Of a DNA stretch of 64,000 nt, positions 1 to 8,776 are shown in pieces. Both the position numbers and the translations under genes were made by a program. Origin of the DNA: Pelagibius sp037652055. GTDB taxonomy: Bacteria > Pseudomonadota > Alphaproteobacteria > Kiloniellales > Kiloniellaceae. The notes under the pieces were generated by a model. That model had not been told where the DNA came from. It did not search any database and worked only from the letters and a program-made list of their open reading frames with translations. The stretch lies in assembly GCF_037652055.1 (NCBI RefSeq), contig NZ_JBBKAH010000003.1, positions 372,001 to 436,000 on the forward strand, read 5' to 3'. Position 1 is the first letter of the stretch, and the number at the start of each line of letters is the position of its first letter.

Positions 1-786
1 GTCGCGGCGGACCAGGTCGATGACCCGGAGGCCGCGCGCCTCGGTGAAGCCGGCGTCCTTCAGGCGCTTGCCGATCAGCGGCGAGCCGAGCGGGATCAGC
101 ACGTCGGCCATGAAGTGCCGGTCCTCCGAGCGCGGCAGGAGTTCGGTCAGGATCTCGCGCTTGGGCAGCAGCCAGCGCCCGACCAGCAGCAGATAGGTGA
201 GTCCCACCGCGCCCATGATGACCCCGGCGCCGGTGATCTCGAACATGCCGAAGGGCTCCAGGCCCTGCTCGCGCGCGACGCCGTCGACCAGGATGTTGGT
301 GGAGGTGCCGATCAGCGTGGTGGTGCCGCCGAAAATGCTGGCGAAGGAAAGCGGGATCAGCAGCTTCGACGGCATCATGCCGATGGTGCGGGCGAGGCTG
401 ATGACCACCGGCGTCATGATGACGACGACCGGAGTGTTGTTGATGAAGGCCGACATCACCATGACGCCAACCATCAGCAAGGCGACCGACAGCAGCGGCG
501 AGCGTCCGCCCGCCTTGCCGACAAGCCGGCCGAGCGTGTCGATCACGCCGGTGCGTTCCAAGGCCGCACTGAGCACGAACATGGCGGCGACGGTGATCGG
601 AGCGGAATTGCTGAAAACGCTGAGCACATCGCTGGTGGTGAGGATGCCGCAGACCAGCAGCACGGCGACGGCGAGAAGGGCGACGATGTCCGGCGGCATC
701 CGTTCGCGCACGAAGCCGAAGAACACCACCACGACCAACGCCAGAACGATGACGATCTCAAACGTCGGCCAATCGATGAAATGCAT
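1..786 (-). CDS. SLC13-family (DASS/ArsB-like) permease with TrkA-C region, 3' end cut by window
   Basis: Visible part is 262 codons starting at the ATG at 786 (MHFIDWPTFE). It is very hydrophobic: an N-terminal helix pair, then AFINNTPVVVIMTPVV at about residues 110-125, which is the membrane re-entrant signature of sodium/anion symporters, then FGGTTTLIGTSTNILV, the second conserved ion-coordinating loop. The last about 40 residues (from MADVLIPLGSPLIGK) look like the start of a cytosolic TrkA-C (RCK_C) domain, as in many bacterial SLC13 proteins that carry two such domains in mid-protein. Known family substrates are sulfate or di/tricarboxylates; the substrate here cannot be read. The second half lies outside the window. 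The histidine kinase upstream on the same strand is 172 bases away, so co-transcription is possible but not shown. Confidence 0.85.
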   Translation of the reverse strand, partial: MHFIDWPTFEIVIVLALVVVVFFGFVRERMPPDIVALLAVAVLLVCGILTTSDVLSVFSNSAPITVAAMFVLSAALERTGVIDTLGRLVGKAGGRSPLLSVALLMVGVMVMSAFINNTPVVVIMTPVVISLARTIGMMPSKLLIPLSFASIFGGTTTLIGTSTNILVDGVAREQGLEPFGMFEITGAGVIMGAVGLTYLLLVGRWLLPKREILTELLPRSEDRHFMADVLIPLGSPLIGKRLKDAGFTEARGLRVIDLVRRD

Positions 787-958
787 ATGACATCACCCAG
801 CAGTTGCCACATCCACCCCGGCACGCGCACCCAAATCGGGGGGCGAGCATCCATCGTGCCCGGCCCCGTGCGGGGGATCAAAATGAAGGCTTTTTGAAGT
901 CTCGGGAAGGCCCTGTCGCAAGCCGCGCCGCGACCTGCCGGGCGACCCGCGGGAAAGC

Positions 959-2782
959 TCAGTTTTTCCGCTTCTCCCGCGGCGGCCGGCTGCCGCTGCG
1001 CGTCCGTTCGGGCGGCAGGATGAAGGTGACGCGGGTACCCTTGCCGAGTTCGCTCTCCAGCTTCAGCTCGCCGCCGTGCAGCTCGACCAGCTGCTTGACG
1101 ATGGAAAGGCCGAGGCCGGTGCCCTCCTGCTGGCGGGTCTGGTCGCGGTGGACCTGCTCGAAGGGCTGCAGCACGCGCTGCAGGTCGGCGGCGGGAATGC
1201 CCGAGCCGGTGTCGGCGACGAAAATGCCGAGTGCCTTGCCGGGCATCGCCTTGCCTCCCAACACCACCTCGCCGCCCGACGGGGTGTGGCGCACCGCGTT
1301 GGACAGCAGGTTGATGAGGATCTGGCGCAGCGCCCGCTCGTCGGCGAGAATCATGAAGTTGCCGCCCTTTGCCGCGCCGGGATTTTCGATGCGCAGGGCG
1401 ACACCCTTGCTGGAACAGTTTTCGCGGAACATGGAGGCGCTCTCCTCCAGCGCATCGGCCAGCACGATCCAGGAGTCTTTCAGCTTCACTGCGCCGGCCT
1501 CGATGCGCGACAGGTCGAGCAGGTCGTTGATCAGAGCCAGCAGGTGGCGCGCGCTGACCCGGATGTCCTGCAGGTACTCGGCATAGCGGGCGGAGCCGAT
1601 CTTGCCGAAGGTCTCCGCCAGGATGACCTCCGAGAATCCGAGAATGGCGTTCAGCGGCGTGCGCAGTTCGTGGCTCATGTTGGCGAGAAACGCCGACTTG
1701 GAGCGGTTGGCCTCCTCCGCGCGCAGCCGCGCCTCGTGCTCGTCGCGCTTGGAGCGCTCCATGGCCTCGGCCATGGCGTTGAAGGAGATCTGCAGGTCGC
1801 GCAGTTCCTCCGGCACCAGCAAGCCCGTGCTGACCTCGGTGCGCGCCTTGGTGTTGCCCGCGGCCATGCGGCGCACGGCCTGCGAGACGCCGCGCAGCGG
1901 CCGGGTCATGTAGAAGGCCACGAGGTAGCCGATGGCGAGGGCGGCCAGCATGCCGACACCGACGACAATCAGCGCCGATCTGCTGACCCGCGCGGCGCGC
2001 TCGCGCAATTCGTCGACCGGCTGGACGACCATGACGCCCCACCCCGGCCCGTCCACCCGGGTGTAACCGGCGATGACCTCGGTCTGCAGAAGGGGCGACT
2101 CGAAGACGGTCACGCCGGCGTGGCCGATCTGCACCTCGCGCACCGGGGCGAGGCCGGCCATGCTGCGCATCTCACGGCGCCAGGTGGCATTGGGGTGCCC
2201 CAGAACGCGGCCCGTCTGGTCGAAGATGACGGCGTAGCCCTTGCGCCCGAAAGCGATGGTATCCGCCAGCTCGACGAAAAAGCCGGTGTTGAGCGCCCCC
2301 ACCGCCAGCAAGCCATCGCGGTCCTCCGCCACATAGAGCGTCGGGGCGCCGTCGGGACCCGCCGTCACCGGGCTGACCGCCGCCGGCCGCTGCGCCGCCA
2401 GTTCGTGAAACCGCGCGAAGTCGGCCGCCTCGAGCACCTCCGGACAGCGGTTGTCGAAACTGTCGACGCGCAGCTTCAGATCGCCGCTAAGGGCGTCAAA
2501 CACGCAAACGTTGCGAAAACGGAGCTCCTGCAGCAGCGTGTCCGCGCCCTCGATCCCGTCCTGGCCGAGCAGATTGCCGTGGATCAGACGGAAGGTCGCG
2601 GTGACGTCGCGGTGGTAGCTCTTCAGCGCCAGACCCAGGGTTTCAGCGATGAGCAGGTGGCGTTCGCGGACGTCCTCCACCTCGTTCGTCATCGACTGGG
2701 AATGCGGCCAGACCCAGAACAGGACCAGCGGCACCGCGGTCACCAGGCCGAAAATAGCCAGCAGCAGGTAGCGCAGCTTCAT
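959..2782 (-). CDS. Cache-domain sensor histidine kinase
   Basis: 607 residues from the ATG at 2782 (MKLRYLLLAIFG), preferred to the longer frame because the membrane anchor begins there. Order: transmembrane helix 3-25; periplasmic sensor about 30-265 ending with the GWGVMVVQP signature of double-Cache domains; second helix about 268-291; HAMP about 292-345; HisKA with SHELRTPLNAILGF (phospho-accepting His about 371); HATPase with NLLSNAVRHTPSGG (N box), DTGSGIP (G1) and GTGLGL (G2). It is therefore a membrane-bound kinase that should sense a small extracellular ligand, probably an organic acid or amino acid by analogy with other Cache kinases. No response regulator is adjacent. The permease downstream on the same strand is a candidate target, by proximity only. 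Confidence 0.92.
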   Translation of the reverse strand: MKLRYLLLAIFGLVTAVPLVLFWVWPHSQSMTNEVEDVRERHLLIAETLGLALKSYHRDVTATFRLIHGNLLGQDGIEGADTLLQELRFRNVCVFDALSGDLKLRVDSFDNRCPEVLEAADFARFHELAAQRPAAVSPVTAGPDGAPTLYVAEDRDGLLAVGALNTGFFVELADTIAFGRKGYAVIFDQTGRVLGHPNATWRREMRSMAGLAPVREVQIGHAGVTVFESPLLQTEVIAGYTRVDGPGWGVMVVQPVDELRERAARVSRSALIVVGVGMLAALAIGYLVAFYMTRPLRGVSQAVRRMAAGNTKARTEVSTGLLVPEELRDLQISFNAMAEAMERSKRDEHEARLRAEEANRSKSAFLANMSHELRTPLNAILGFSEVILAETFGKIGSARYAEYLQDIRVSARHLLALINDLLDLSRIEAGAVKLKDSWIVLADALEESASMFRENCSSKGVALRIENPGAAKGGNFMILADERALRQILINLLSNAVRHTPSGGEVVLGGKAMPGKALGIFVADTGSGIPAADLQRVLQPFEQVHRDQTRQQEGTGLGLSIVKQLVELHGGELKLESELGKGTRVTFILPPERTRSGSRPPREKRKN

Positions 2783-3165
2783 GCCGGCACCTGCCCGGCG
2801 GCGTCCCCCGGGGCTCGGCCCAGGGCGCCCAGCCGGCTCTCCCCCGGGCACAGCCGAGGGCCGGCGTCTCTCAGTCTGTGAGCCAGTTTGCCCAGTTCCG
2901 AGGCCCTCCCTCCTGACCTACTATAGAGGCCTTTTGCGGGAACTTCTTCCTTTCGTGACAGCAGCGTGGCGAAATTCCGGAGGGGTCAGCCCGGAGGGCC
3001 CCGCCGCCGCCCCCACCCCCAACCCCGCCCCCACCCAAGGTCGCCGGGCCGGCGCGGACCGGCAGGAAAAGGTCGCTCGCCGGGCTTGTCGCCCCGCGGG
3101 GGGCAAGGCTATGCTCCGCCCGCTTGGCCAAGACCTTGAATTTAGATAGAGGAAGGACCCGCCCA
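2783..3165. other. Intergenic region between divergent kinase and ridA
   Basis: 383 bases without a supportable gene. It contains a very C-rich, low-complexity tract around 2996-3045 and, near 2919-2925, a TATAGT-like -10 hexamer on the minus strand without a convincing -35. Both flanking genes are transcribed away from it, so it must hold their promoters, but I cannot place them with confidence. Confidence 0.5.
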
Positions 3166-3633
3166 ATGGCAGGAGAAGTGGACGCCCGGCTCGCCAAACT
3201 CGGCATCGAAGTGCCGCAGGCCGCCGCCCCGGTGGCCAACTACGTCGGCTACGTGCAGACCGGCAACCTGGTTTTCGTTTCCGGCCAGGTCCCCCTCAAG
3301 GACGGCAAGTTCCAGTACCAGGGCAAGCTGGGTGAGAGCATTTCGCTGGAGGACGCCCAGGCGGCCGCCCGGCTGTGCGCCATCAACGTCATCGCCCAGG
3401 TGAAGGCCGCCTGCGGCGGCGACCTGGACCGCGTCAGGCGGGTCGTCAAGCTGACCGGTTTCGTGAACTCGACCGGCGACTTCACCGACCAGCCGAAGGT
3501 GGTCAACGGCGCCTCCGACCTGATGGTCGAGGTCTTCGCCGACAAGGGCCGCCATTCCCGCGCCGCGGTTTCCGCCGCCGCCCTGCCCGCCGGCGTCGCC
3601 GTCGAGGTCGAGGCCGTGGTGGAAATCGGCTGA
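3166..3633 (+). CDS. RidA family protein (YjgF/YER057c/UK114), LISP-type
   Basis: 155 residues. The ATG at 3166 follows a GAGGAAGG ribosome-binding site at about 3149-3156; the frame extends upstream but without an SD. The segment NYVGYVQTGNLVFVSGQVPL and the C-terminal RAAVSAAALPAGVAVEVEAV match the trimeric RidA fold, and the length suits the longer subfamily (about 150 residues) rather than canonical RidA (about 130). Canonical RidA hydrolyses reactive enamine/imine intermediates; the longer subfamily often lacks the key Arg and has diverse roles. Here RAAVS is where the catalytic Arg of RidA (usually in a R.xv motif) would lie, so activity is plausible. It precedes a glutamine-synthetase-like ligase by 49 bases, which suggests amine or amino-acid catabolism. 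Confidence 0.9.
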   Translation: MAGEVDARLAKLGIEVPQAAAPVANYVGYVQTGNLVFVSGQVPLKDGKFQYQGKLGESISLEDAQAAARLCAINVIAQVKAACGGDLDRVRRVVKLTGFVNSTGDFTDQPKVVNGASDLMVEVFADKGRHSRAAVSAAALPAGVAVEVEAVVEIG

Positions 3634-3651
3634 ACCAGAAAGAGACAAAAC

Positions 3652-3671
3652 GCCGGGGCAACTGCCCCGGC
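3652..3671. repeat. Perfect inverted repeat between ridA and the glutamine synthetase homologue
   Basis: GCCGGGGCA and TGCCCCGGC face each other across two bases, beginning 18 bases after the ridA stop and ending 11 bases before the next ATG. No SD sequence is visible for the downstream gene, so the hairpin sits at its translation initiation region. It could terminate, attenuate or process the bicistronic mRNA. There is no T-run, so it is not a classical terminator. Confidence 0.6.
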
Positions 3672-3682
3672 AAAGAAACATC

Positions 3683-5059
3683 ATGCCAGACACAACCAGC
3701 AAGCTGCCCAGCGAGGCAGCGGAATTCCTCGCCCGTTATCCCGATACCGGTTCGCTCGACGCCATCTTCCCCGACCTCTCCGGCGTGATTCGCGGCAAGC
3801 GCTACCCCATCGCCGAACTCGGACAGGTCATGGGGTCCGGCTTTGCCCTGCCCGGATCGGTCTTCATGCTCGACACCATGGGCGAGAGCCACGACCCGGA
3901 CGGCATCGGCTTTTCCGACGGCGATCCAGACTACCAGGCGAAGGTCATTCCCGGCACCCTGCTGCCGGTGCCCTGGGCGCAGCGCCCCCTGGCACAGGTC
4001 ATGGTCACCCTGGTCGACGACGACGGCGAGCCCTACTACTACGAGCCGCGCAACGTGCTGCGCCGGGTCGCCCAGCGGCTCGACGACCTGGGCTTGAAGC
4101 CGGTGGTCGCCTTCGAGCTGGAGTTCTACCTGATCGACCGCGAGCGTACGCCGGAGGGGTCGCCGCAGCCGCCGATCTCCCCGGCCACCGGGCGGCGCGA
4201 CTTCGGCACCCAGGTCTACGGCATGAAGACGCTGGACGCCTACGACGCCATGCTGGACGACATCACCAAGGCCTGCGCCATCCAGGAAGTGCCAACCGGC
4301 GCGGTGACGGCGGAGTACGCCGCCGGCCAGTTCGAAATCAACCTGGAGCACGTCGACGATCCGATCCAGGCCGCCGACGACTGCATCCTGTTCAAGCGCA
4401 TCGTGCAGGGCGTCGCCCAGAAGCACGGTTTCCAGGCCACCTTCATGGCCAAGCCCTACGTGCTGCGCGCCGGCAATGGCATGCACATGCACGTCAGCCT
4501 GCTCGACCGGGACGGCCGCAACGTGTTCGACGGGGGCAAGGCGATCGCCAGCGATACCCTGCGCCATGCCATCGGCGGCGTGCTGGAGGTGATGCCGGAG
4601 TCGATGGCCTTCCTGGCGCCCAACATCAACTCCTACCGCCGTTACCTGCCGGACATCTTCGTGCCGACGCAGCGCAGCTGGGGCTTCGAGAACCGCTCGG
4701 TCGCCCTGCGCATCCCGGCCGGCGGCGGCGATGCCCGGCGCATCGAGCACCGCATCGCCGGCGCCGATGCCAATCCCTACCTGGCGCTGGCGACCCTCCT
4801 GTCCGGCATCCACAAGGGCATCGTCGAGAAGATCGACCCGGGCACGCCCTGGGACGGCAACGCGGCCATGGAGTTCGACGACGAGCTGCCGTGGCGGCCG
4901 GCGCGCGCCTACGACAAACTGACCGAGACCTGCGGCCTGGCCGACTACTTCGGCGCCGACTACCTGCGGGCCTATGCAGCGTGCAAGAACGCCGAGCTCG
5001 AAAGCTTCGAAACGCAGATCTCGCCGCTGGAATACATCTGGTTCCTGCAGGCGGATTGA
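3683..5059 (+). CDS. Glutamine synthetase family ligase, gamma-glutamylputrescine synthetase (PuuA)-like
   Basis: 458 residues, shorter than GlnA type I (about 470) and without its adenylylation-site Tyr region. Catalytic landmarks: EFELEFYL metal-binding strand at about 149-154, GAVTAEYAAGQFEINLEH at about 213-230, NGMHMHVSL (ammonium/ATP site) at about 267-275, ENRSVALRIP and RRIEHRIAGADANPYL near the C-terminal catalytic region. This combination is typical of the PuuA/GlnT-like group that ligates glutamate to amines such as putrescine or ethanolamine, rather than of housekeeping GlnA. The upstream ridA fits amine catabolism. PuuB, PuuC and PuuD partners are not in the window, so the exact amine is unknown. 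Confidence 0.88.
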   Translation: MPDTTSKLPSEAAEFLARYPDTGSLDAIFPDLSGVIRGKRYPIAELGQVMGSGFALPGSVFMLDTMGESHDPDGIGFSDGDPDYQAKVIPGTLLPVPWAQRPLAQVMVTLVDDDGEPYYYEPRNVLRRVAQRLDDLGLKPVVAFELEFYLIDRERTPEGSPQPPISPATGRRDFGTQVYGMKTLDAYDAMLDDITKACAIQEVPTGAVTAEYAAGQFEINLEHVDDPIQAADDCILFKRIVQGVAQKHGFQATFMAKPYVLRAGNGMHMHVSLLDRDGRNVFDGGKAIASDTLRHAIGGVLEVMPESMAFLAPNINSYRRYLPDIFVPTQRSWGFENRSVALRIPAGGGDARRIEHRIAGADANPYLALATLLSGIHKGIVEKIDPGTPWDGNAAMEFDDELPWRPARAYDKLTETCGLADYFGADYLRAYAACKNAELESFETQISPLEYIWFLQAD

Positions 5060-5150
5060 GCCTTTGCCGCCGTTGCCCCTTGTCTCCCGCGGCGCTGATG
5101 TCATCTCATAGGGGATGAGCCGAAGCGACGCAGGAGGCGGGAGCAGCGCG

Positions 5151-6338
5151 ATGCCGGACGGAAGCGACAGCCTGGCCGTCAAAGTCGTCAGCCGAATCGC
5201 CGAGGTGCCCGCTGCCGAATGGGATGCCTGCGCCGGCGGCAATCCTTTCGTCAGCCATGCCTTCCTGAACGCGCTGGAAGAAAGCGGCTCGGCCACCGCC
5301 GAGACCGGCTGGCTGCCGCAGCACCTGGTGCTGGAGAACCCCAAGGGCGGCCCGGGTAATACCCTGCTGGGCTGCGCGCCGCTATACCTGAAGAGCCATT
5401 CCTACGGCGAGTACGTCTTCGACTGGAACTGGGCCGACGCCTACGAGCGCGCCGGCGGGCGCTACTACCCGAAGCTGCAGTGTTCGGTGCCCTTCACCCC
5501 GGCGACCGGCCCCCGCCTGCTGGTGAACCCCGGGGCCGAGCGCGCCGAGGTCGAGGCCGGCCTCACCGCCGCCATGCTGGAGCTGGCCCGGCGTCACCAG
5601 GCCTCGTCTCTGCACATCACCTTCCCGACGAAGGCGCAGTACGACACCCTGGGCGAATTCGGCCTGCTGCAGCGCCTGGGCGTGCAGTATCACTGGGCCA
5701 ACCGCGGCTACGCCGACTTCGACGCCTTCCTTGCTGAGCTTGCCTCGCGCAAGCGCAAGGCGATCAAGAAGGAGCGCCGCAAGGTGGCGGAGAGCGGCAT
5801 CCGCCTGACGGCGCTGTCGGGCGATGCGATCGAGCCGCGCCACTGGGACGCCTTCTTTGCGTTCTACAGGACGACCGCCGACCGCAAGTGGGGCCAACCC
5901 TACCTGACGCGCGAGTTCTTCCACCTGCTGGGCGAGCGCCTGGCCGACAAGGTGGTGCTGGTGATGGCCGACCACGGCGACGAACTGGTCGCCGGCGCCC
6001 TCAACCTGAAATCAGACGACACCCTCTTCGGGCGCAACTGGGGCTGCCTGGAGCGCTTCAGGTTCCTGCACTTCGAGACCTGCTACTACCAGGCCATCGA
6101 CTATGCCATCGCTCACGGGCTGAAATATGTCGAGGCCGGCGCCCAGGGCGAGCACAAGATCCAGCGCGGCTATCTGCCGACGCCGACCTACAGCGCCCAC
6201 TGGATCGCGGACGCTGGCCTTTCCGCCGCAGTCGAGGAATTCCTGATCCGCGAACGCCGCGCCATGCAGCACGAGATCGCCGCGCTGGGCGACTGGAGCC
6301 CGTTCAAAGACGACTGCGGGGGCCCGGAGGGCACTTAG
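5151..6338 (+). CDS. DUF482/COG3146 GNAT-fold acyltransferase (FemAB-like)
   Basis: 395 residues from the ATG at 5151, preceded by GGAGGCGGGAG at a good distance; an in-frame ATG at 5115 lacks a properly spaced SD. The protein has the pattern of the COG3146 'peptidogalycan biosynthesis' family: NPFVSHAFLNALEESG near the N-terminus, YGEYVFDWNWADAYERAG, the basic KRKAIKKERRK stretch, and the C-terminal LKYVEAGAQGEHKIQRGYLP. Members are built from GNAT folds like Fem aminoacyltransferases; no substrate has been firmly established. It lies 91 bases after the synthetase homologue, so it could be co-transcribed. The N-terminus lacks a signal peptide, so it is cytosolic. Confidence 0.87.
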   Translation: MPDGSDSLAVKVVSRIAEVPAAEWDACAGGNPFVSHAFLNALEESGSATAETGWLPQHLVLENPKGGPGNTLLGCAPLYLKSHSYGEYVFDWNWADAYERAGGRYYPKLQCSVPFTPATGPRLLVNPGAERAEVEAGLTAAMLELARRHQASSLHITFPTKAQYDTLGEFGLLQRLGVQYHWANRGYADFDAFLAELASRKRKAIKKERRKVAESGIRLTALSGDAIEPRHWDAFFAFYRTTADRKWGQPYLTREFFHLLGERLADKVVLVMADHGDELVAGALNLKSDDTLFGRNWGCLERFRFLHFETCYYQAIDYAIAHGLKYVEAGAQGEHKIQRGYLPTPTYSAHWIADAGLSAAVEEFLIRERRAMQHEIAALGDWSPFKDDCGGPEGT

Positions 6339-6367
6339 CAGGCTACTGAGAAAAGTATGACGACCTG

Positions 6368-6423
6368 ATTGATCTCGCGCTTCGAGGCGCTCGCTTGCGC
6401 CCTCTCCCGCGCATGAGATCAAT
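6368..6423. repeat. Long imperfect hairpin between convergent genes
   Basis: Outer arms ATTGATCTC (6368-6376) and GAGATCAAT (6415-6423), next arms GCGC/GCGC, and an inner GAGGCGC/GCGCCCTC stem make a nested palindrome of about 56 bases. It lies between the stop codons of the acyltransferase (plus) and the response regulator (minus). It may serve as a two-way transcription end or be a dispersed repeat; neither arm is followed by a clear T-run. Confidence 0.5.
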
Positions 6424-6432
6424 AATTTCCAG

Positions 6433-7236
6433 CTAAAACTTCTGAGCGCCCTCGACGCTCTTGGCGTGGTCGTGCCCAAGGGTCCAGCCGGTTCGGAACT
6501 GACTCTGGGTGATCAAGCGATCATAGTTTTCCAATAACGAGTCGACCTCGCTGCGTTGTACGAAGCCGGTTCTGTAGATGAGGTGCCGCAGGAAGCGCTT
6601 ATTGTCCCGACCCTTGGCAACAACACTTGGAAATACACCCTCCATCAAACCGACGAGATAGCCAAAGCGGATCAGTATGTTGTCTTCCTCGCTGATGTGA
6701 TCGTCACACTTCCTGAGAACTCCGGCCAGAAGTTCGAGCTTGGTCTGCTCGTCCGCATCCTCTTCCGGCGATTCCGGAGAGTCGTGATCAGCATACTCAC
6801 CGATAATCGATTCCAGTTCCTTGATTGCCCGCTCGCGTCGCTCAATGGCGCCTTCATGATATCCCTTGCGCGACCAGTACTTCACCCGCTCCAGAATCCC
6901 GAGCACCGGTTCCGACTTCATCACATAATCGTCGCCGCCGGCGCGCAGGCATTCAAGCAACGTCTCCGGCTGGTCAAGGGCGGTCAGAAAAACGATCGGG
7001 CAGGTGTTGTCACCCTGCATCTTGCGGATGCGCGCGCAAGTGTCGATGCCGTTCAATTTCGGCATCATGATGTCCAGGATAATAAGTTCCGGGTTCTGCA
7101 CTTTGTGAAGCAGTGAGATTGCCTTCTCACCGCTGTCCACTGCCATGACATTGAAGCCGGCAGCCTCCAGCACATCGCAGTAGAGATGCCGCAACTTTTC
7201 ATTGTCTTCGGCCAGGATGACCGGCCTCGTGCTCAT
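6433..7236 (-). CDS. Response regulator with CheY-like receiver and uncharacterised C-terminal domain
   Basis: 267 residues. The receiver domain spans 1-125: acidic pair E10/D11, phospho-acceptor D55 in LIILDIMMPK, T85 in FLTALD and K107 in YVMKSE. The remaining about 140 residues start with a charged helical linker rich in Arg and Glu (about 125-165, ending in an acidic DSPESPEEDADE run) and continue with a helical region about 166-260. I do not recognise the output domain: it is not OmpR, NarL, NtrC, GGDEF, EAL or HD-GYP. Its start ATG overlaps the stop of the upstream kinase gene by four bases (ATGA), so the two are translationally coupled and surely partners. The gene is slightly less GC-rich than its neighbours. 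Confidence 0.9.
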   Translation of the reverse strand: MSTRPVILAEDNEKLRHLYCDVLEAAGFNVMAVDSGEKAISLLHKVQNPELIILDIMMPKLNGIDTCARIRKMQGDNTCPIVFLTALDQPETLLECLRAGGDDYVMKSEPVLGILERVKYWSRKGYHEGAIERRERAIKELESIIGEYADHDSPESPEEDADEQTKLELLAGVLRKCDDHISEEDNILIRFGYLVGLMEGVFPSVVAKGRDNKRFLRHLIYRTGFVQRSEVDSLLENYDRLITQSQFRTGWTLGHDHAKSVEGAQKF

Positions 7237-8282
7237 CCCGTCGGCCCTTCGTTCTCACTTCCCGCCGTCGCGGTCTGCGGCAGCGTGACGATCACGGTGG
7301 TGCCGCGGCCCGGCGCGGTATCGAACGCCAGGGTGCCGCCATGCAATTCGACGAAATACTTCACGATTGCCAGGCCAAGGCCCGCTCCCTCGTGGTTCCT
7401 GGAAAGCCCGGAATCGATCTGCGAGAAGGGCTCCAGTGCATGCTCCAGGTCCTTCGGGTCCATACCGATGCCCTGGTCGCAAACCTTGATCACGACGGCC
7501 TCGCCTTCGGTGCAGGCCGTCACCGACACCTGCGAGTCGCGCGGAGCGAACTTCACCGCATTTCCGACGAGATTGATGATAATCTGCTTCAGCCGCTTGA
7601 CGTCAACATTGATCAGCGGAAGATCGTTGGGCACTCCATTGACGAGTGCGATGCCGCCCTTTTCAGCGCGCAGGTACAACAGTTTGAAGCATTCCCTGGT
7701 CACTTCGAACAGGTTCGCGTTCTCGCGGTACAGCCGGACCTTGCCCGCCTCGATGCGCGTCATGTCGAGAATGTCGTTGACGATGGCCAGCAGGTGTTCA
7801 CCGCTCTCGCGTATATCCTTGGCATAGCCGGCGTAACGCTCGTCGATCGGCCCCATGAAACCGGATTCGATGAGCTGGGCATAGCCGCTGATAGCGTTGA
7901 GCGGCGTGCGCAGTTCATGGTTCAGGCTGGCAAGGAAGGCGGACTTCGCCTTGTGCGCGGCCGTCGCCGATTTGAGCGCTTGATGCAGGTCTTTGGTCAA
8001 CGCCTCAATCTGCAGCTTGTCCTTGTGCTCAATGCGCCAGCGCCGCACGACAAAGATGAAACTCGTGAGGCCGGCACTCGCGATCGCCAGGATTGCCTCG
8101 TCCAAATCCCAGGCCTCGTGATCGCGCGACAATACATAGACCATGTCGAAGGCATCGATGTGGACCAGCACGAGATACAGCGCGATGCAGACCATGCCGT
8201 AGATGAGCAGTTCCACCACGATGCCGCGGGGCAGCTGTGCCGGTGCGTCCTTCGGGAGGCGCTTTGCAAAGGATTCGGGCAT
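7233..8282 (-). CDS. Membrane sensor histidine kinase, partner of the downstream response regulator
   Basis: 349 residues. Two hydrophobic segments (about 21-43 and 62-80) separated by only about 20 residues, so there is essentially no periplasmic sensor; then a helical linker (about 84-112), HisKA with LNHELRTPLNAISGYAQL (His about 122), and HATPase with NLVGNAVKFAPR, CDQGIGMDP and GAGLGLAIVKYF. The signal is presumably sensed in or near the membrane or by an interacting protein. The gene ends in an ATGA overlap with the regulator. The 494-base upstream region contains several repeated motifs that could be the pair's own control region. Confidence 0.93.
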   Translation of the reverse strand: MPESFAKRLPKDAPAQLPRGIVVELLIYGMVCIALYLVLVHIDAFDMVYVLSRDHEAWDLDEAILAIASAGLTSFIFVVRRWRIEHKDKLQIEALTKDLHQALKSATAAHKAKSAFLASLNHELRTPLNAISGYAQLIESGFMGPIDERYAGYAKDIRESGEHLLAIVNDILDMTRIEAGKVRLYRENANLFEVTRECFKLLYLRAEKGGIALVNGVPNDLPLINVDVKRLKQIIINLVGNAVKFAPRDSQVSVTACTEGEAVVIKVCDQGIGMDPKDLEHALEPFSQIDSGLSRNHEGAGLGLAIVKYFVELHGGTLAFDTAPGRGTTVIVTLPQTATAGSENEGPTG

Positions 8283-8776
8283 CGAGCGTCTAGTCGGTCC
8301 AAGCAGGGTGGCAAGCGGCAGGAAGCACTGGGCAGCGTCTCTTCGGGAACCTCAAGGCTGTTCGGGTACCTTCGGGCCACAAAGGAACGACGGGGCTTGA
8401 TCAGCCAAAATTACCAAGAACCCTGATCAAACCGTCATTTGGCTTAAAGTAGGATAAAATGGTTAATGACTACTAAAATACGTTTAGCATGAAGTCATTA
8501 GCAGGAAGTCTCCATAGATTGCGGAGGGAAATAGGAATTTCCACTTTAGAGACTCGCGATCAAGCCGATCAAACTTGAGCAGAATGAACTGTGCCGGTCG
8601 CCAGCCTTTCCTCTGGATACCGCCGCACAGCCGCCCACCCGCCCCGCAAGGCGGTCGGCCATCCGGCTAGGAAAAACCCAGCCCGCGCAGGGCTGTCGTG
8701 TGAGTCCGCGCACTTCGGCTAAGATGTCACCTACTTGCCCTGATCGTCAGGCAACCACGATTGCGGAGAATGCCTC
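8283..8776. other. AT-richer intergenic region with repeat motifs between divergent genes
   Basis: 494 bases without a gene. It holds an inverted repeat TTGATCAG (8397-8404) / CTGATCAA (8423-8430) with an 18-base spacer, and a near-perfect 14-base tandem repeat at 8484-8497 and 8498-8511 (TTAGCATGAAGTCA then TTAGCAGGAAGTCT). Further GATCAA words occur near 8558-8575. The stretch around 8440-8500 is clearly more AT-rich than the surroundings. These are features of a control region; no RNA gene is recognisable. Confidence 0.5.

Noticed and set aside
1076..2881. A 601-residue frame opposite the Cache kinase gene
   Set aside because: Shadow frame: the minus-strand frame has all histidine-kinase motifs; this one has none.
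2919..2925. TATAGT hexamer before the Cache kinase
   Set aside because: No -35 at an acceptable distance; left unannotated as a promoter.
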